A program made the position numbers and the translations under genes. Shown one piece after another: positions 33,063 to 42,465 of a stretch of DNA of 64,000 bases; the first letter of the stretch is position 1; the number at the start of each line of letters is the position of its first letter. The notes beneath the pieces were generated by a model, which did not search any database, was not told the origin of the DNA, and saw only the letters and a program-made list of their open reading frames with translations. Source of the DNA: Chloroflexota bacterium (lineage in GTDB: Bacteria; Chloroflexota; Dehalococcoidia; DSTF01; RBG-16-68-14); NCBI GenBank assembly GCA_029262675.1, contig JAJCYW010000002.1, positions 1 through 64,000 of the forward strand, in the 5' to 3' direction.

Positions 33063-35738
33063 CTACTCCTCGCCGGTTAGAACGACGACGCCGGCCGTGC
33101 CATCGACCGTGATCCGCTGGCCATCGCGGATCATGCGCGTGCCGTGCTTGACGTTGACGACGGCGGGCAGGCCGAACTCCCGCGCGACCGTCGAGCCGTG
33201 CGAGAGCGTGCCACCGATATCGACGACGACGGCGGCCGCGGCGACGAACAGCGGCGTCCAGCCTGCGTCCGTCACCGGCGCGACGAGGATCTCCCCCGGT
33301 TCGATAACGGCGCCGGCACGCGGGTCGTGGATCACGCGCGCGATGCCGGTGACGCGGCCGGGGGAGACCGCGATACCGCGCAGGATGTCGCCCTCGGGCA
33401 GCGGATGGTCGTCGTCCGCGACGAGTGCTGGCCGTCCCCGAAACGTCTCCGGCAAATGCACGTGGCTGTTGCGCTCGCCCTCCGCGCGGCGCCGCGCGAT
33501 GCGCTCGTACGCGCCGGCCCGGCTCAAGTTGCTGCGGACGAGGTCGATCACCTCTTCCCACCTGAGTTGGTAGAAGTCCCAGAGTTCCGCCAGCAGGCCG
33601 CGCTCCACCATGCGGCGGGCCAGCGCGCGGGTGATCCGCCGTCCGCGATTGCTGACGCGGACGAGCAGCGACTTGGTGTGCTCCCGCGACGCAACGCTCC
33701 CCTGCGCCTGGCGCAATGCATAGCGGAAGATGGGCCGCCGCCACCAGGAGAGGCGGCGCTGGCAGTCCTCCGTCGCCGCTTCGCGTGCATGGCGCTGACG
33801 CTCTTCCAGCCGTTGCGGCGAGGAGGCGGGGTCGGCGTGGAGGTAGTTGCGGATCATGGCGAACACCGTCGGCGGGTCTTCCTCCCAGGTCTTGGCCGCC
33901 ATCTCCGCTTCCTGCAGACCGCGGTGGCCGTGCTCCTGAAGGAACGCCTGCCGCCGCGAACGGAAGGTAGCCGTCACGTCATCCGGGAGGGCGTCGAGAC
34001 GCCGTTCGATCTCGGCGCCGTCGCGCGGCTCGAATGCAGTCCGCAGTTCGTTCGACGCGAGCACGATGCGGGAGAGATGCCACAGCTCGAAGGCGGGCGC
34101 AGCGCTCTCCAGCCCGGACAGGCCGGTACAGAGCGTGGCCTGGAGCGCACCGTTATCATCTCCCAGCCAGCCCTCCGTGCAGCGCCGCAACGTCTCGAAC
34201 GACGAGCTGGTGATGCCGCCGCCGGAGATGTGCGTGACGCTCACCTCGGCGCCGCGCACCAAACCGTCCTCAAACGTGGCGATCAGCTCTTCTTCTGTCT
34301 GCAACTCCAGCGGCCGATCCGCGTCCTCGCGTTCGAGCGCGGTGACCGTTTCCTCCGCGCGCCGCACCTCCGCCGCCATCCGCAGCAGGTACCAGAGCAC
34401 GCGCGGCGTCACGCTCGCGTAGCGCCACAGCTTCTTCGGCAGCGGCGACGGCTTTAGCGTCAGGTCGACATCGTGCGCCGTCTCGCCGCCGTCTCGCCCG
34501 TGGCCGAAGTACTGGTCGAGCATTGCCTCCCGCGACCCAAACGGCGTCTGCTCCACCACTTCCTGCATCATGGTGACATTGAGGAATGCGCGGCCGTAGA
34601 AGAACGCGAAGAACGGGTCCGGCGTCTCCAGCCGGATGCCGATCCGTTCGACCGGCTGGTTGCCGAAGCGTTCGATCATGGTCTGGTTAAACGCGCAGCT
34701 AAACGGCGAAAGCTGCCCCGGCAACACCTCCTGCACGTTAGCGGCGGTCCAAATCGTCGCCGCGTCCGTCTCAGTATCAAACTCTGAGACCCAGCCGACG
34801 GCCTGGCGTCCGGCGGCGGCCGTCACGGGCCGCGCCTGCAGCAAGTAGATCTCGCCACCCGCGAGCGCCCATTCGACGTCCTGCGGCGCGTCGGCCTGGC
34901 GCTCGATCTCGACGACAAGTTTCGCGAGCTCGATGGCCTGCTGTTCGGTCAACGAAGGCTGCCGTGCAGCACTGCCCTCCAGCGCCTCGCTGCGCACACC
35001 GCCACGCTCATCCGGGACGACGCGCAGTCGCTTGGTCGCGATGCGGCGCTCGCGCACGCGCCACACCGACTTCTCCACCGCGAAGTGGTCCGGAGTGACC
35101 GCGCCGCTGACGACGCTCTCTCCGAGTCCAAATGCGGCGTCGATCAGCACCACGTCGTCCGCGCCCGATACCGGGTCGACCGTGAAAGCAACGCCGGAGG
35201 CCTCCGCATGAACGAGCGCCTGCACCACCACTGCCATCGTTGGCTCCTGATCGGAGATGCCCTGCGAGCGGCGGTAGGCGCGAGCCTCCGCGCGATAGAG
35301 GGAGGCCCAGCACACCAGCACGGCGTCCAGAACGGCGTCCAGCGAGCGAGCGTTGAGCACCGTCGCATGCTGGCCGGCGAACGACGCCTCGCGGCCGTCT
35401 TCCGCGCTGCCGGACGACCTCACGGCCGCGGGCTGCGTCGCGCCGCCGGACTGCAGCGACCCGTAGGAAAATTCGATCTCGCTGCGGACGTCCGCAGGCC
35501 AATCCGCCGATCGAAGGCGGACGAGGGCGTTCTCCTCGTCTTCATCATCTCTGCCGAGCTTGACGCCACTCTCCACAACAAAGCGCTCGAACGCAGCCGT
35601 AGAGACGACGAAGCCGGCGGGCACCTGTGCGCCGAGGCGGACGAGCCTGGCAAGGCCCGCGCCCTTGCCACCGGAAACCGCAGGGTCTTCCGGTGCCTGG
35701 TCCAACGCGTAGACGATTTCGCTCACGGCGCTGAGCAT
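33063..35738 (-). CDS. PEP-synthase/rifampin phosphotransferase-like dikinase
   Basis: 891 residues from the ATG at 35738; GTG at 35726 is an alternative, and earlier in-frame codons lack coding character. N-terminal ATP-grasp (PPDK_N): GGKGAGLARLVRLGAQVPAGFVVS, AVRSSGSAEDGREASFAGQ, MVQALVHAEASGVAFTVDPVSG-like and ALVHAEASGVAFTVDPVSG. A central helical region follows, then the C-terminal phosphohistidine domain with GGTLSHGSTVAREFGLPAVVNV. The PEP-binding TIM barrel of true PEP synthase is absent, matching the AD-middle-HD order of rifampin phosphotransferases. The middle domain decides the substrate, and its identity is not certain. Confidence 0.82.
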   Translation of the reverse strand: MLSAVSEIVYALDQAPEDPAVSGGKGAGLARLVRLGAQVPAGFVVSTAAFERFVVESGVKLGRDDEDEENALVRLRSADWPADVRSEIEFSYGSLQSGGATQPAAVRSSGSAEDGREASFAGQHATVLNARSLDAVLDAVLVCWASLYRAEARAYRRSQGISDQEPTMAVVVQALVHAEASGVAFTVDPVSGADDVVLIDAAFGLGESVVSGAVTPDHFAVEKSVWRVRERRIATKRLRVVPDERGGVRSEALEGSAARQPSLTEQQAIELAKLVVEIERQADAPQDVEWALAGGEIYLLQARPVTAAAGRQAVGWVSEFDTETDAATIWTAANVQEVLPGQLSPFSCAFNQTMIERFGNQPVERIGIRLETPDPFFAFFYGRAFLNVTMMQEVVEQTPFGSREAMLDQYFGHGRDGGETAHDVDLTLKPSPLPKKLWRYASVTPRVLWYLLRMAAEVRRAEETVTALEREDADRPLELQTEEELIATFEDGLVRGAEVSVTHISGGGITSSSFETLRRCTEGWLGDDNGALQATLCTGLSGLESAAPAFELWHLSRIVLASNELRTAFEPRDGAEIERRLDALPDDVTATFRSRRQAFLQEHGHRGLQEAEMAAKTWEEDPPTVFAMIRNYLHADPASSPQRLEERQRHAREAATEDCQRRLSWWRRPIFRYALRQAQGSVASREHTKSLLVRVSNRGRRITRALARRMVERGLLAELWDFYQLRWEEVIDLVRSNLSRAGAYERIARRRAEGERNSHVHLPETFRGRPALVADDDHPLPEGDILRGIAVSPGRVTGIARVIHDPRAGAVIEPGEILVAPVTDAGWTPLFVAAAAVVVDIGGTLSHGSTVAREFGLPAVVNVKHGTRMIRDGQRITVDGTAGVVVLTGEE

Positions 35739-35961
35739 TGTACAAGGTAGGGAGCGCGGCTCCCGGCCGGATACCGCGCCGGAACCGGCGGGGGCTTGAC
35801 AAGCGGAGCGCGATCGTACCACGCTGTGTCGTGCGCAAGGTGAGGCCACGGCACCTCGCTCTGCCGGCCCGTAATCGCGCAGAGATGCGCAGGCGCGGCG
35901 GCGATCGAACACAAACCGGACGAGCAGCCCCCTCGATGGGTGTATCACGCTCCGAATCGGC

Positions 35962-38277
35962 ATGAACCGTCTCCTGATCCTCGTTGCCATCCTCGTGTGC
36001 GGCGTCGCCGCGCTCGATGCCGGCCGTCCGGCCAGCGACGCGCTGGGTGCGTCGTTCACCGGTGCGACCGGCGAGCCGGCGTCCGTGCCGGGACCGCCTG
36101 CGGGCAAGAGCGCTGCGCTCTCGCCGCACCTAGCGCTGTTGGCCGACACGCAGGACCAGGCCGCCGCCGCTGGCTTCGCGCTCGACGACACGACCGCGTA
36201 TCCGCGGCGCGTGGAGGCGATGCTGGCGGCGGGCCAGATGCGCATCGACGACGGCGGCGCGGTTCAGGTGCTGATCTACGTCGACAGCGTGAACGTCGCG
36301 GACGACGTCGCTGCCGCGGGCGCGGACGTGGAGCGTATCGCGGACGATGAGCTGATCGTCCAAGCCACCGTCCCCGCCAGCGCGCTGCGTACCATCGCCG
36401 CGCTGCCGGGCGTCCGCACCTTACGCCTTCCAAGCTACCCGTTCCTCAGCGCCGGGTCCGCAGAAACGGAGGGCGACGAACTGCTGGGGAGCGAGGAGCT
36501 ACGGGCCGTCATGGGCATCGACGGCACGGGCGTCACGGTCGGCGTGGTCTCCGATGGCGTCTTCGGCCTTGCCGAGAGCCAGGCGACCGGCGACCTGCCC
36601 GCGATCGACACGACGACGTGCAACGTGCTGGAGGAGAGTCCAACGCTGGCCGGCGCCGGAGCGGAGGGCACCGCGATGCTGGAGATCGTGCACGACATTG
36701 CGCCGGGCGCGGACCTGATGTTCGGCCACTTCGGGTTCCGGTTCGGCGGCACATCGCTCGACTTCAACGAAGCCGTCGACTGCCTGGCCGAGTTCGCCGA
36801 CATCGTCGTCGACGACATCGGCTGGTTCGGCGTCGGCCCCTATGACGGCACCAGCAGCGTCTCGCGCAACACCGCGTTGGCGCTCAACAGCTCCGGCCCC
36901 ATCCGCGGCTACTACACGGCGGTCGGCAATCAAGCACAGGACCACTACCAGGCGCCGTACCGCAACTCCGGCGCCATCATCGACGACAACGACGTCTTTG
37001 AATCGTTCCCGCCGACGGAGACCTGGAACCTCCATGAGTTTACGGAGATCGACGGACCGCTGACCACGGTGCATGCCGGCCTCTCGCCCGCGCCGGCTAT
37101 CGGTAACCGGCTACTGCTCTCGCCGGGCGCGACGGTATCGTTTTTCCTCAGCTGGGACGACACCTGGGGGCTCTCCAGCAACGACTACGATCTCTTTATC
37201 GGTACCGGTACCACGATCTTCGTCTGCAGCGGCGCCCCGCAGGCCTTCACCATCACCGACCCCGGCACGCCCTACTTCCCGCTGGAGGAGTGCGGCTGGC
37301 TGAACAACACGGGGGCCGAGATGGCGATCGACGTCATCATCGGCAACTACCTGGGCGAAGCCGACCCGGCGGAACTGGAGCTCTTCATCATCTGCAACGG
37401 CTGCGTCTCGCTCTCGAACCGCAACCGGCTCGACTTCACCACGCCGGGCAGCAGCGTCGCCAACCAATCCGACGCGGGCGGCCAGCCGGTGTCCGTCGTA
37501 TCGCTAGGGGCGGTGCGGCACAACGCGCCCGATCGGATCGCAGTCTACAGCAGCCGCGGCCTGACAGAAGACGGACGATTGAAGCCCGACGCCGTCGCCG
37601 TGGACGGCGTCTGCATCACAGGCGCCGGCGGCTTCGGCCAGCAGACGTGCAAGGACGGCGGACGCCGCTTCTTCGGCAGCTCCGCGGCGGCCCCGCACGC
37701 GGCCGGCATCGCCGCGCTGCTGCTGGAGTGCAACCCGGCCGTATCCCGCTCGGAACTGCGCGAGGCTCTGCTGGACACGGCCGTAGACCTGGGCGAGAGC
37801 GGGCCGGACGAGACGTTCGGCAACGGCCGCCTGGACGCGGAGGCCGCAGCGGAGCGCGCCGGCTGCATCGCGCCGACGCCGTCGCCAACGCCCACGCCGG
37901 CGGTGACGCCGACACCAGCCGTCACGCCGACAGCGACCGCGACGCTGGACCCGTCGATCACGGCGACCGTCATCCCGGCGGCGACCGTCTCGCCGACCGT
38001 GACGCCGACAAGTTCGGCGACGGCAACCGCAACCGTGACGCCCACGCCAACCGTGACGCCCACTCCAACGCTTGCCTGTCCGCCGGGAGACGCCAGCGGG
38101 GACCGCTCCGTCACCGCGGTCGACGCAGCTATCGTGCTCCAATTCGTCGCCGAACTTGTCGGCGGCCTGCCGTGCGAGGAGGCCGCGGACGTCAATGACG
38201 ACGGCGCGGTCAACGCCATCGATAGCTCGCTGATCCTGCAGTTCGTCGCGGGGCTGCTGTCCGGCCTGCCACCCTAA
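35962..38277 (+). CDS. Secreted subtilase (S8/S53-like) with Thr-Pro linker and dockerin
   Basis: 771 residues. Signal peptide 1-25; propeptide-like region to about 150; peptidase domain about 165-625. D198 lies in VGVVSDGVFG, the oxyanion-type Asn323 in AVGNQAQ, and Ser574 in FGSSAAAPHAAGIAALLLE. The classical HGT motif is replaced by GAEGTAMLEIVHDIAPGA, with E235 where His is expected. That is a variant seen in some subtilase-like families and reminiscent of the Ser-Glu-Asp triad of sedolisins. A prepeptidase-type beta insertion (about 385-480) splits the core. A Thr/Pro/Val linker (about 636-708) leads to a two-loop dockerin (GDASGDRSVTAVDAAIVLQF, ADVNDDGAVNAIDSSLILQF). It likely docks to the cohesin at 4.0-4.7 kb. 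Confidence 0.85.
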   Translation: MNRLLILVAILVCGVAALDAGRPASDALGASFTGATGEPASVPGPPAGKSAALSPHLALLADTQDQAAAAGFALDDTTAYPRRVEAMLAAGQMRIDDGGAVQVLIYVDSVNVADDVAAAGADVERIADDELIVQATVPASALRTIAALPGVRTLRLPSYPFLSAGSAETEGDELLGSEELRAVMGIDGTGVTVGVVSDGVFGLAESQATGDLPAIDTTTCNVLEESPTLAGAGAEGTAMLEIVHDIAPGADLMFGHFGFRFGGTSLDFNEAVDCLAEFADIVVDDIGWFGVGPYDGTSSVSRNTALALNSSGPIRGYYTAVGNQAQDHYQAPYRNSGAIIDDNDVFESFPPTETWNLHEFTEIDGPLTTVHAGLSPAPAIGNRLLLSPGATVSFFLSWDDTWGLSSNDYDLFIGTGTTIFVCSGAPQAFTITDPGTPYFPLEECGWLNNTGAEMAIDVIIGNYLGEADPAELELFIICNGCVSLSNRNRLDFTTPGSSVANQSDAGGQPVSVVSLGAVRHNAPDRIAVYSSRGLTEDGRLKPDAVAVDGVCITGAGGFGQQTCKDGGRRFFGSSAAAPHAAGIAALLLECNPAVSRSELREALLDTAVDLGESGPDETFGNGRLDAEAAAERAGCIAPTPSPTPTPAVTPTPAVTPTATATLDPSITATVIPAATVSPTVTPTSSATATATVTPTPTVTPTPTLACPPGDASGDRSVTAVDAAIVLQFVAELVGGLPCEEAADVNDDGAVNAIDSSLILQFVAGLLSGLPP

Positions 38278-38350
38278 GTCTGTGCCTATCGGCGCATTTC
38301 GAATAGAATAAATAGACGCGCACGGGGAGAGGACGGAGGCCGCCAGGCAA

Positions 38351-38971
38351 ATGGCGCGATTCACGTCAGCGCTGCGACTTGCCGCCGTGACGGTCGTTGC
38401 CGTCGCCGCGGCGCTTCTCACGCAACCCACCGCCGCTCAGCAGACGGTGCCCGTGGACGTAGGCGACATCTGGTACTGTGACGCCTCGCAGATGGGCAGC
38501 ACCTGCGATACGACGATCGCCGCCGGCGACACGGTCGTCTGGGACTTCAGCCCGGCACTGCTGCCGCACTCGGCAACGGCTTGCGGCGCCTCTTGCAACA
38601 ACCCGACAGGCAGCCCACTTTTCGACTCCGGCATCATCATCGACAGCTCCAGCTACCAGTACACCTTCACGCAGCCCGGCACGTACCGCTACTACTGCGT
38701 CATCCACCTAACCACGCAGCTCGGTCGCATTATCGTCCTGGGTGGCGGGCCCACGCCGACTCCGGCGGACCGGCCGTACGGCGACGTCGACTGCAGCGGC
38801 GTGATCGACTCGATCGACGCGGCGCTGGTGCTGCAACTCGACGCGGGGCTCGTCGGGTCGCTCTCGTGCGAACAGAACGCCGATACGAACGGAGACGGCG
38901 CGATCAACTCTGTTGACGCCGCACTGATCCTCCAACACACGGCCGGACTGCTGTTCCACCTGCCGGTGTAG
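38351..38971 (+). CDS. Cupredoxin with C-terminal dockerin
   Basis: 206 residues. Signal peptide to about 33. The cupredoxin domain (about 36-132) has copper-ligand candidates H73 (LPHSAT), C116 and H119 (YYCVIH). The axial-Met position appears to be Gln123 (HLTTQLGR), as in stellacyanins. A short GGGPTPTPAD linker joins a two-loop dockerin (GDVDCSGVIDSIDAALVLQL, ADTNGDGAINSVDAALILQH). It lies 73 bases after the subtilase. An electron-transfer or copper-binding module held at the surface is the likely role. Confidence 0.85.
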   Translation: MARFTSALRLAAVTVVAVAAALLTQPTAAQQTVPVDVGDIWYCDASQMGSTCDTTIAAGDTVVWDFSPALLPHSATACGASCNNPTGSPLFDSGIIIDSSSYQYTFTQPGTYRYYCVIHLTTQLGRIIVLGGGPTPTPADRPYGDVDCSGVIDSIDAALVLQLDAGLVGSLSCEQNADTNGDGAINSVDAALILQHTAGLLFHLPV

Positions 38972-38988
38972 CGGCCCCTCACCGTCCC

Positions 38989-39017
38989 TTGACACCTTCC
39001 GCCGGGTGCGGGATGAT
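38989..39017 (+). promoter_or_regulatory. Candidate promoter of the CoA-ligase operon
   Basis: Perfect TTGACA (38989-38994), 17 bases, GATGAT (39012-39017; 4 of 6). Start near 39024 leaves a leader of about 87 bases that contains the palindrome-rich GCGCATGCGGCGCATGCGC. Confidence 0.5.
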
Positions 39018-39110
39018 GCGGGCAGCCCGGTCTCGCCGGGGTGGTGGTTACTATCACACGGAACGCGCATGCGGCGCATGCGCACACGCAGCACGCACGG
39101 AGGTATTGCG

Positions 39111-40664
39111 ATGGTTAGCCCTTGGCCCTCACAGGCGCCGTATGCCAAACATCACTTTTCCAAGCTCTTCGAAGCGACCGCCGCGCGGCTGCCCGATAAA
39201 GCCGCCTTCATCGGCGTCGACGAGACGCCGCACACGTTCAGCCAGCTCTGGGACGCCTCGCAACGCATGGCGCGCGTGCTCCAGCGGCAGGACAACGTGA
39301 AGAAGGGCGAGACGACGGCAATCCTGGCGCCCAACTGTCCGGAGTACGCCGTCGCGCTGCACGGATCCCTGCTGACCGGCGCCAAGGTGACGACACTCAA
39401 CCCGCTCTACAAGGAACGCGAGGTGGAGCACCAACTCGACGACGCGGACGCCGCCGTCGTGTTCGTCTCTAAGCTCTTCGCGCCGGTCGTCGAAGCCGTC
39501 AAAGGCAACCTGCCTAAGGTGCGCCGAGTCTACGAGATCGAGGACGTCTGGTCTATCGCGGAGACCGAGCCGCCGGAGCCAGAGCCAGTCGAGGTCGATC
39601 CCGAGAACGACATCGCGGTGCTCCCGTACTCCAGCGGAACGACGGGGCTGCCGAAGGGTGTGATGCTCACCCACTACAACCTTACATCCAACCTGAAGCA
39701 GATGATCGCGACGGGCGTGATGGAAGAGAAGTCCGTGTCGCTGGCGTTCCTGCCCTTCTACCACATCTACGGTCTGATGATCCTGCTCAGCGGCACGCTC
39801 GGCATCGGTTCCACGTGCCTGGTGATGCCGCGCTTCGACCCAGACCTGACGCTGGACTTTATCGAGAAGTACAAGGTGACCGACTTCTTCGTCGTGCCGC
39901 CCGCGCTGCTGGCGCTCTCCCACCACCCGAAGCTGGACGACCACGACGTCTCGTCGCTGCGCTTCATCCTCTCGGGCGCGGCGCCCCTGCCCCAGGAGGT
40001 GGCGGAGCTGGGCGCGAAGCGCTTCGGTTGCCCCGTCACGCAGGGCTACGGCATGACGGAGACGAGCCCGCTGGCGAATACGAGCCCGCTGGACGCGATG
40101 CGGCCAGGGTCTGTCGGCCCGCCGGTACCGGACACGGAAGAGAAGATCGTCGATCTCGACACCGGAGAAGAACTGCCGATCGGCGAGACGGGCGAGCTGT
40201 TGATCCTCGGCCCGCAGGTGATGCAGGGCTACTGGAAGAACCCGGAGGCGACCGCTGAGACGATCCGGCCCGACGGCTGGCTGCGCAGCGGCGACATCGC
40301 CTACCTCGACGAAGACGGCTACGTCTTCATCGTGGACCGGGCCAAGGAGATGATCAAGTACAAGGGCTACCAGATAGCGCCGGCCGAGATGGAGAGCGTT
40401 GTCATGGAGCACCCTGCCGTGCTGGACGCCGCCGTGATCCCGAAGCGCAACTTCGAATCGGGCGAGATCCCGAAGGCCTTCGTCGTGCTGAAGCCCGGCC
40501 AAGAGGCCTCCGCAGAAGACATCATGAGCTTCGTCGCGGACAAGGTGGCACCGTACAAGAAGCTGCGCGAGCTAGAGTTCGCGGAATCGATCCCCAAGAC
40601 GTTGTCCGGCAAGATCCTGCGCCGCGACCTGATCGAACAAGAGCGCGCCAAGTCGGAGACGTAG
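39111..40664 (+). CDS. Acyl-CoA / 4-coumarate-CoA ligase-type AMP-forming synthetase
   Basis: 517 residues from the ATG at 39111 (GGAGG seven bases upstream). A3 motif YSSGTTGLPKGVMLTHYN, A5 TQGYGMTETSP, A7-A8 DGWLRSGDIAYLDEDGYVFIVDRAKEMIKYKGYQIAPAEME, and the catalytic Lys near the end in PKTLSGKILRRDL. It activates an aromatic or fatty acid as CoA thioester. The next gene is a crotonase 11 bases downstream, suggesting a short degradation operon. Confidence 0.93.
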   Translation: MVSPWPSQAPYAKHHFSKLFEATAARLPDKAAFIGVDETPHTFSQLWDASQRMARVLQRQDNVKKGETTAILAPNCPEYAVALHGSLLTGAKVTTLNPLYKEREVEHQLDDADAAVVFVSKLFAPVVEAVKGNLPKVRRVYEIEDVWSIAETEPPEPEPVEVDPENDIAVLPYSSGTTGLPKGVMLTHYNLTSNLKQMIATGVMEEKSVSLAFLPFYHIYGLMILLSGTLGIGSTCLVMPRFDPDLTLDFIEKYKVTDFFVVPPALLALSHHPKLDDHDVSSLRFILSGAAPLPQEVAELGAKRFGCPVTQGYGMTETSPLANTSPLDAMRPGSVGPPVPDTEEKIVDLDTGEELPIGETGELLILGPQVMQGYWKNPEATAETIRPDGWLRSGDIAYLDEDGYVFIVDRAKEMIKYKGYQIAPAEMESVVMEHPAVLDAAVIPKRNFESGEIPKAFVVLKPGQEASAEDIMSFVADKVAPYKKLRELEFAESIPKTLSGKILRRDLIEQERAKSET

Positions 40665-40675
40665 GCCCGCCCGAC

Positions 40676-41464
40676 ATGTCCGAAGGCGACCCGAACGTCC
40701 TCACAGAGCGGCGCGAGCGCGTCTGGCTAGTGACGATCAACCGGCCGGACGTGCGCAACTGCGTCAACGGCGAGACGGCGCAGCTTCTCAACGACGCTGC
40801 GGACGCCTTCCGCGACGACGAAACGCTCGACGTGATGGTGCTGACGGGCGCGGGCGACGCCGCGTTCTGCTCCGGCGCCGACCTGAAGGCCGTCGATACG
40901 CTCGTCACGCGGCCCGGCCAGCGAGAGTCCGGGCCGATGGGCTTCAGCCGCATCACCAACATCGGCAAGCCCGTGATCGCCGCGGTCGAGGGCTACTGCA
41001 CGGCCGGCGGCCTGGAACTGGCCTGCTGGTGCGATTTCCGAATCGCCTCTCGCGGCGCGCAGTTCGGCGTCTTGAACAGGCGCTGGGGCGTCCCGCTCCT
41101 CGATGGCGGAACGCAGCGGCTGCCGCGCATCGTCGGGCTCGGTAACGCGCTCTACCTGATCGAGACCGGCGCGCTGATCGATGCCACCCACGCGCAGCGC
41201 ATCGGCTTGGTGCAGGAGCTGGTTGCGGACGGCGCCGCCGTGGAACGGGCGCTGGCTGTGGCCGAACAACTCACGACTTATCCGCAGTTGGCGATGCGGA
41301 ACGACCGCAAGGCGGCGCTGGAAGGCCTCAGCCTCTCGTTAGACGAAGGGCTGGCGCACGAGATGCAGGTACATCGATCCACCGCCGCGGACCCGCAGAT
41401 GGCCGCTTGGCTGGAGAAGTACGCGGCGGGCGACCGGCCATCGCCTTTTCAGCCGCCTTCGTAG
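40676..41464 (+). CDS. Crotonase (enoyl-CoA hydratase-like)
   Basis: 262 residues. Oxyanion-hole segments FCSGADLKAVD and AVEGYCTAGGLELACWCDF (first catalytic-Glu position retained as E in GLELA). At the second position of classical hydratases the expected PExxxG reads VLNRRWG, so the second Glu is Asn. GGTQRLPRIVG is conserved. The change suggests an activity other than simple hydration. Co-operonic with the CoA ligase. Confidence 0.88.
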   Translation: MSEGDPNVLTERRERVWLVTINRPDVRNCVNGETAQLLNDAADAFRDDETLDVMVLTGAGDAAFCSGADLKAVDTLVTRPGQRESGPMGFSRITNIGKPVIAAVEGYCTAGGLELACWCDFRIASRGAQFGVLNRRWGVPLLDGGTQRLPRIVGLGNALYLIETGALIDATHAQRIGLVQELVADGAAVERALAVAEQLTTYPQLAMRNDRKAALEGLSLSLDEGLAHEMQVHRSTAADPQMAAWLEKYAAGDRPSPFQPPS

Positions 41465-41483
41465 TTCAGTTTCGTCGACTCTG

Positions 41484-41620
41484 CCCCGGGTGCGCAGCAC
41501 CCGAAGGCAGCGCGCAGCTTACTTGGTCCTGCCCGCGCGTTCGAAGAACGCGCTAGCGCACAGTCGAAGACTGTAGCCCCGGGTGCGCAGCAGCCGAAGC
41601 CCGCAGTCGGAGACTGCGGG
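41484..41620. repeat. Cluster of five short hairpins with trinucleotide loops
   Basis: Five stems in 137 bases: 41487-41503 (7 bp, loop GCA), 41535-41553 (8 bp, GAA), 41560-41574 (6 bp, GAA), 41580-41596 (7 bp with one mismatch, GCA, a near-copy of the first) and 41600-41620 (9 bp, GGA). They lie between converging genes. They may act as bidirectional terminators or be REP-like elements. Confidence 0.7.
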
Positions 41621-41622
41621 CC

Positions 41623-42168
41623 TTACTGCCCCGGAGGAGCGCTTGGCGGCGGACTCGCGGGCGGAGGTGCCGGCGGAGGCGCGCTGCCGCCCGTGCCTCC
41701 CGGTGAACCGCCGCCGCCCAAGGGACCGCTGGAGCCGCCCATACCGGGCAGGATGCCGCCTTCGTCTCGATACATGAGGGCACCTCCGGCAGCCAACCCA
41801 AGTGTTGCCAGAAGGCCAACGTAGAAGCCGTAGCTCAGGTTGCTGTTCTCTGCAATGAATTTGATTACCACCAGTAGAACGGCAAGCACACCGCCTCCCA
41901 GGTAGACACGGCCCCAACTCTGCCCACCGATGTCGGCGGGGAGTTGTACATCGGTGAACGTCTTGAGCACCACCGCTCCGGCCATCGCCAGTCCGACGAA
42001 CACGGCAAGGATGGACCAGATCGCGTTTGGAGCCTCCCACCCGTGCGCGCTGGCCGTGAAGCCAAATGCGCTGACGCGGTACCATGGCAGGAAGCTGGCG
42101 ATCAGCAGCAGCGCCCCCGCGACGACGATCACCTTCTCCCCAATGCTCATTGCGTTGAACTTGTCCAC
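41623..42168 (-). CDS. Four-helix membrane protein with Gly/Pro-rich tail
   Basis: 181 residues from a GTG with AGGAGGAG seven bases upstream. Four hydrophobic segments (about 13-31, 48-66, 85-103, 112-131) are followed by a Gly- then Pro-rich tail (about 135-181). The pattern resembles unannotated Actinobacteria/Chloroflexota integral membrane proteins. Function unknown. The 297-base gap to the next gene holds no other feature that I can support. Confidence 0.75.
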   Translation of the reverse strand: MDKFNAMSIGEKVIVVAGALLLIASFLPWYRVSAFGFTASAHGWEAPNAIWSILAVFVGLAMAGAVVLKTFTDVQLPADIGGQSWGRVYLGGGVLAVLLVVIKFIAENSNLSYGFYVGLLATLGLAAGGALMYRDEGGILPGMGGSSGPLGGGGSPGGTGGSAPPPAPPPASPPPSAPPGQ

Positions 42169-42465
42169 TACGCCCTCCTCCTACTAGGGTTCCGTCCGGA
42201 CAGCGGTTTCGGCCCGCGTCCGCGTGTGCCCCCGGCGGCGTGGGGTGGGAGCTCCGCTAGATCTCGGACGCCGCATCCATGCCGCTCTGCGTACGGTGGC
42301 GAGAAGCGCAAGCGATGCGATCCTCGTTACCGTTGGGCATAGTATGCACTGAAGTAGGCGGTTGCGCAATTCCCCGGCGCTGACAGTAGCAGAGCGCCGC
42401 TGCGACGAATCCGCAATCCGTGCTAGGTTGGACGGGCGAAATCGAGATGAGGAGGAGCACATCAC

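Noticed and set aside
35739..36245. N-terminal extension of the PEP-synthase-like gene to 36245
   Set aside because: The extra codons overlap the subtilase gene on the other strand and lack coding character; the domain begins right after the ATG at 35738.
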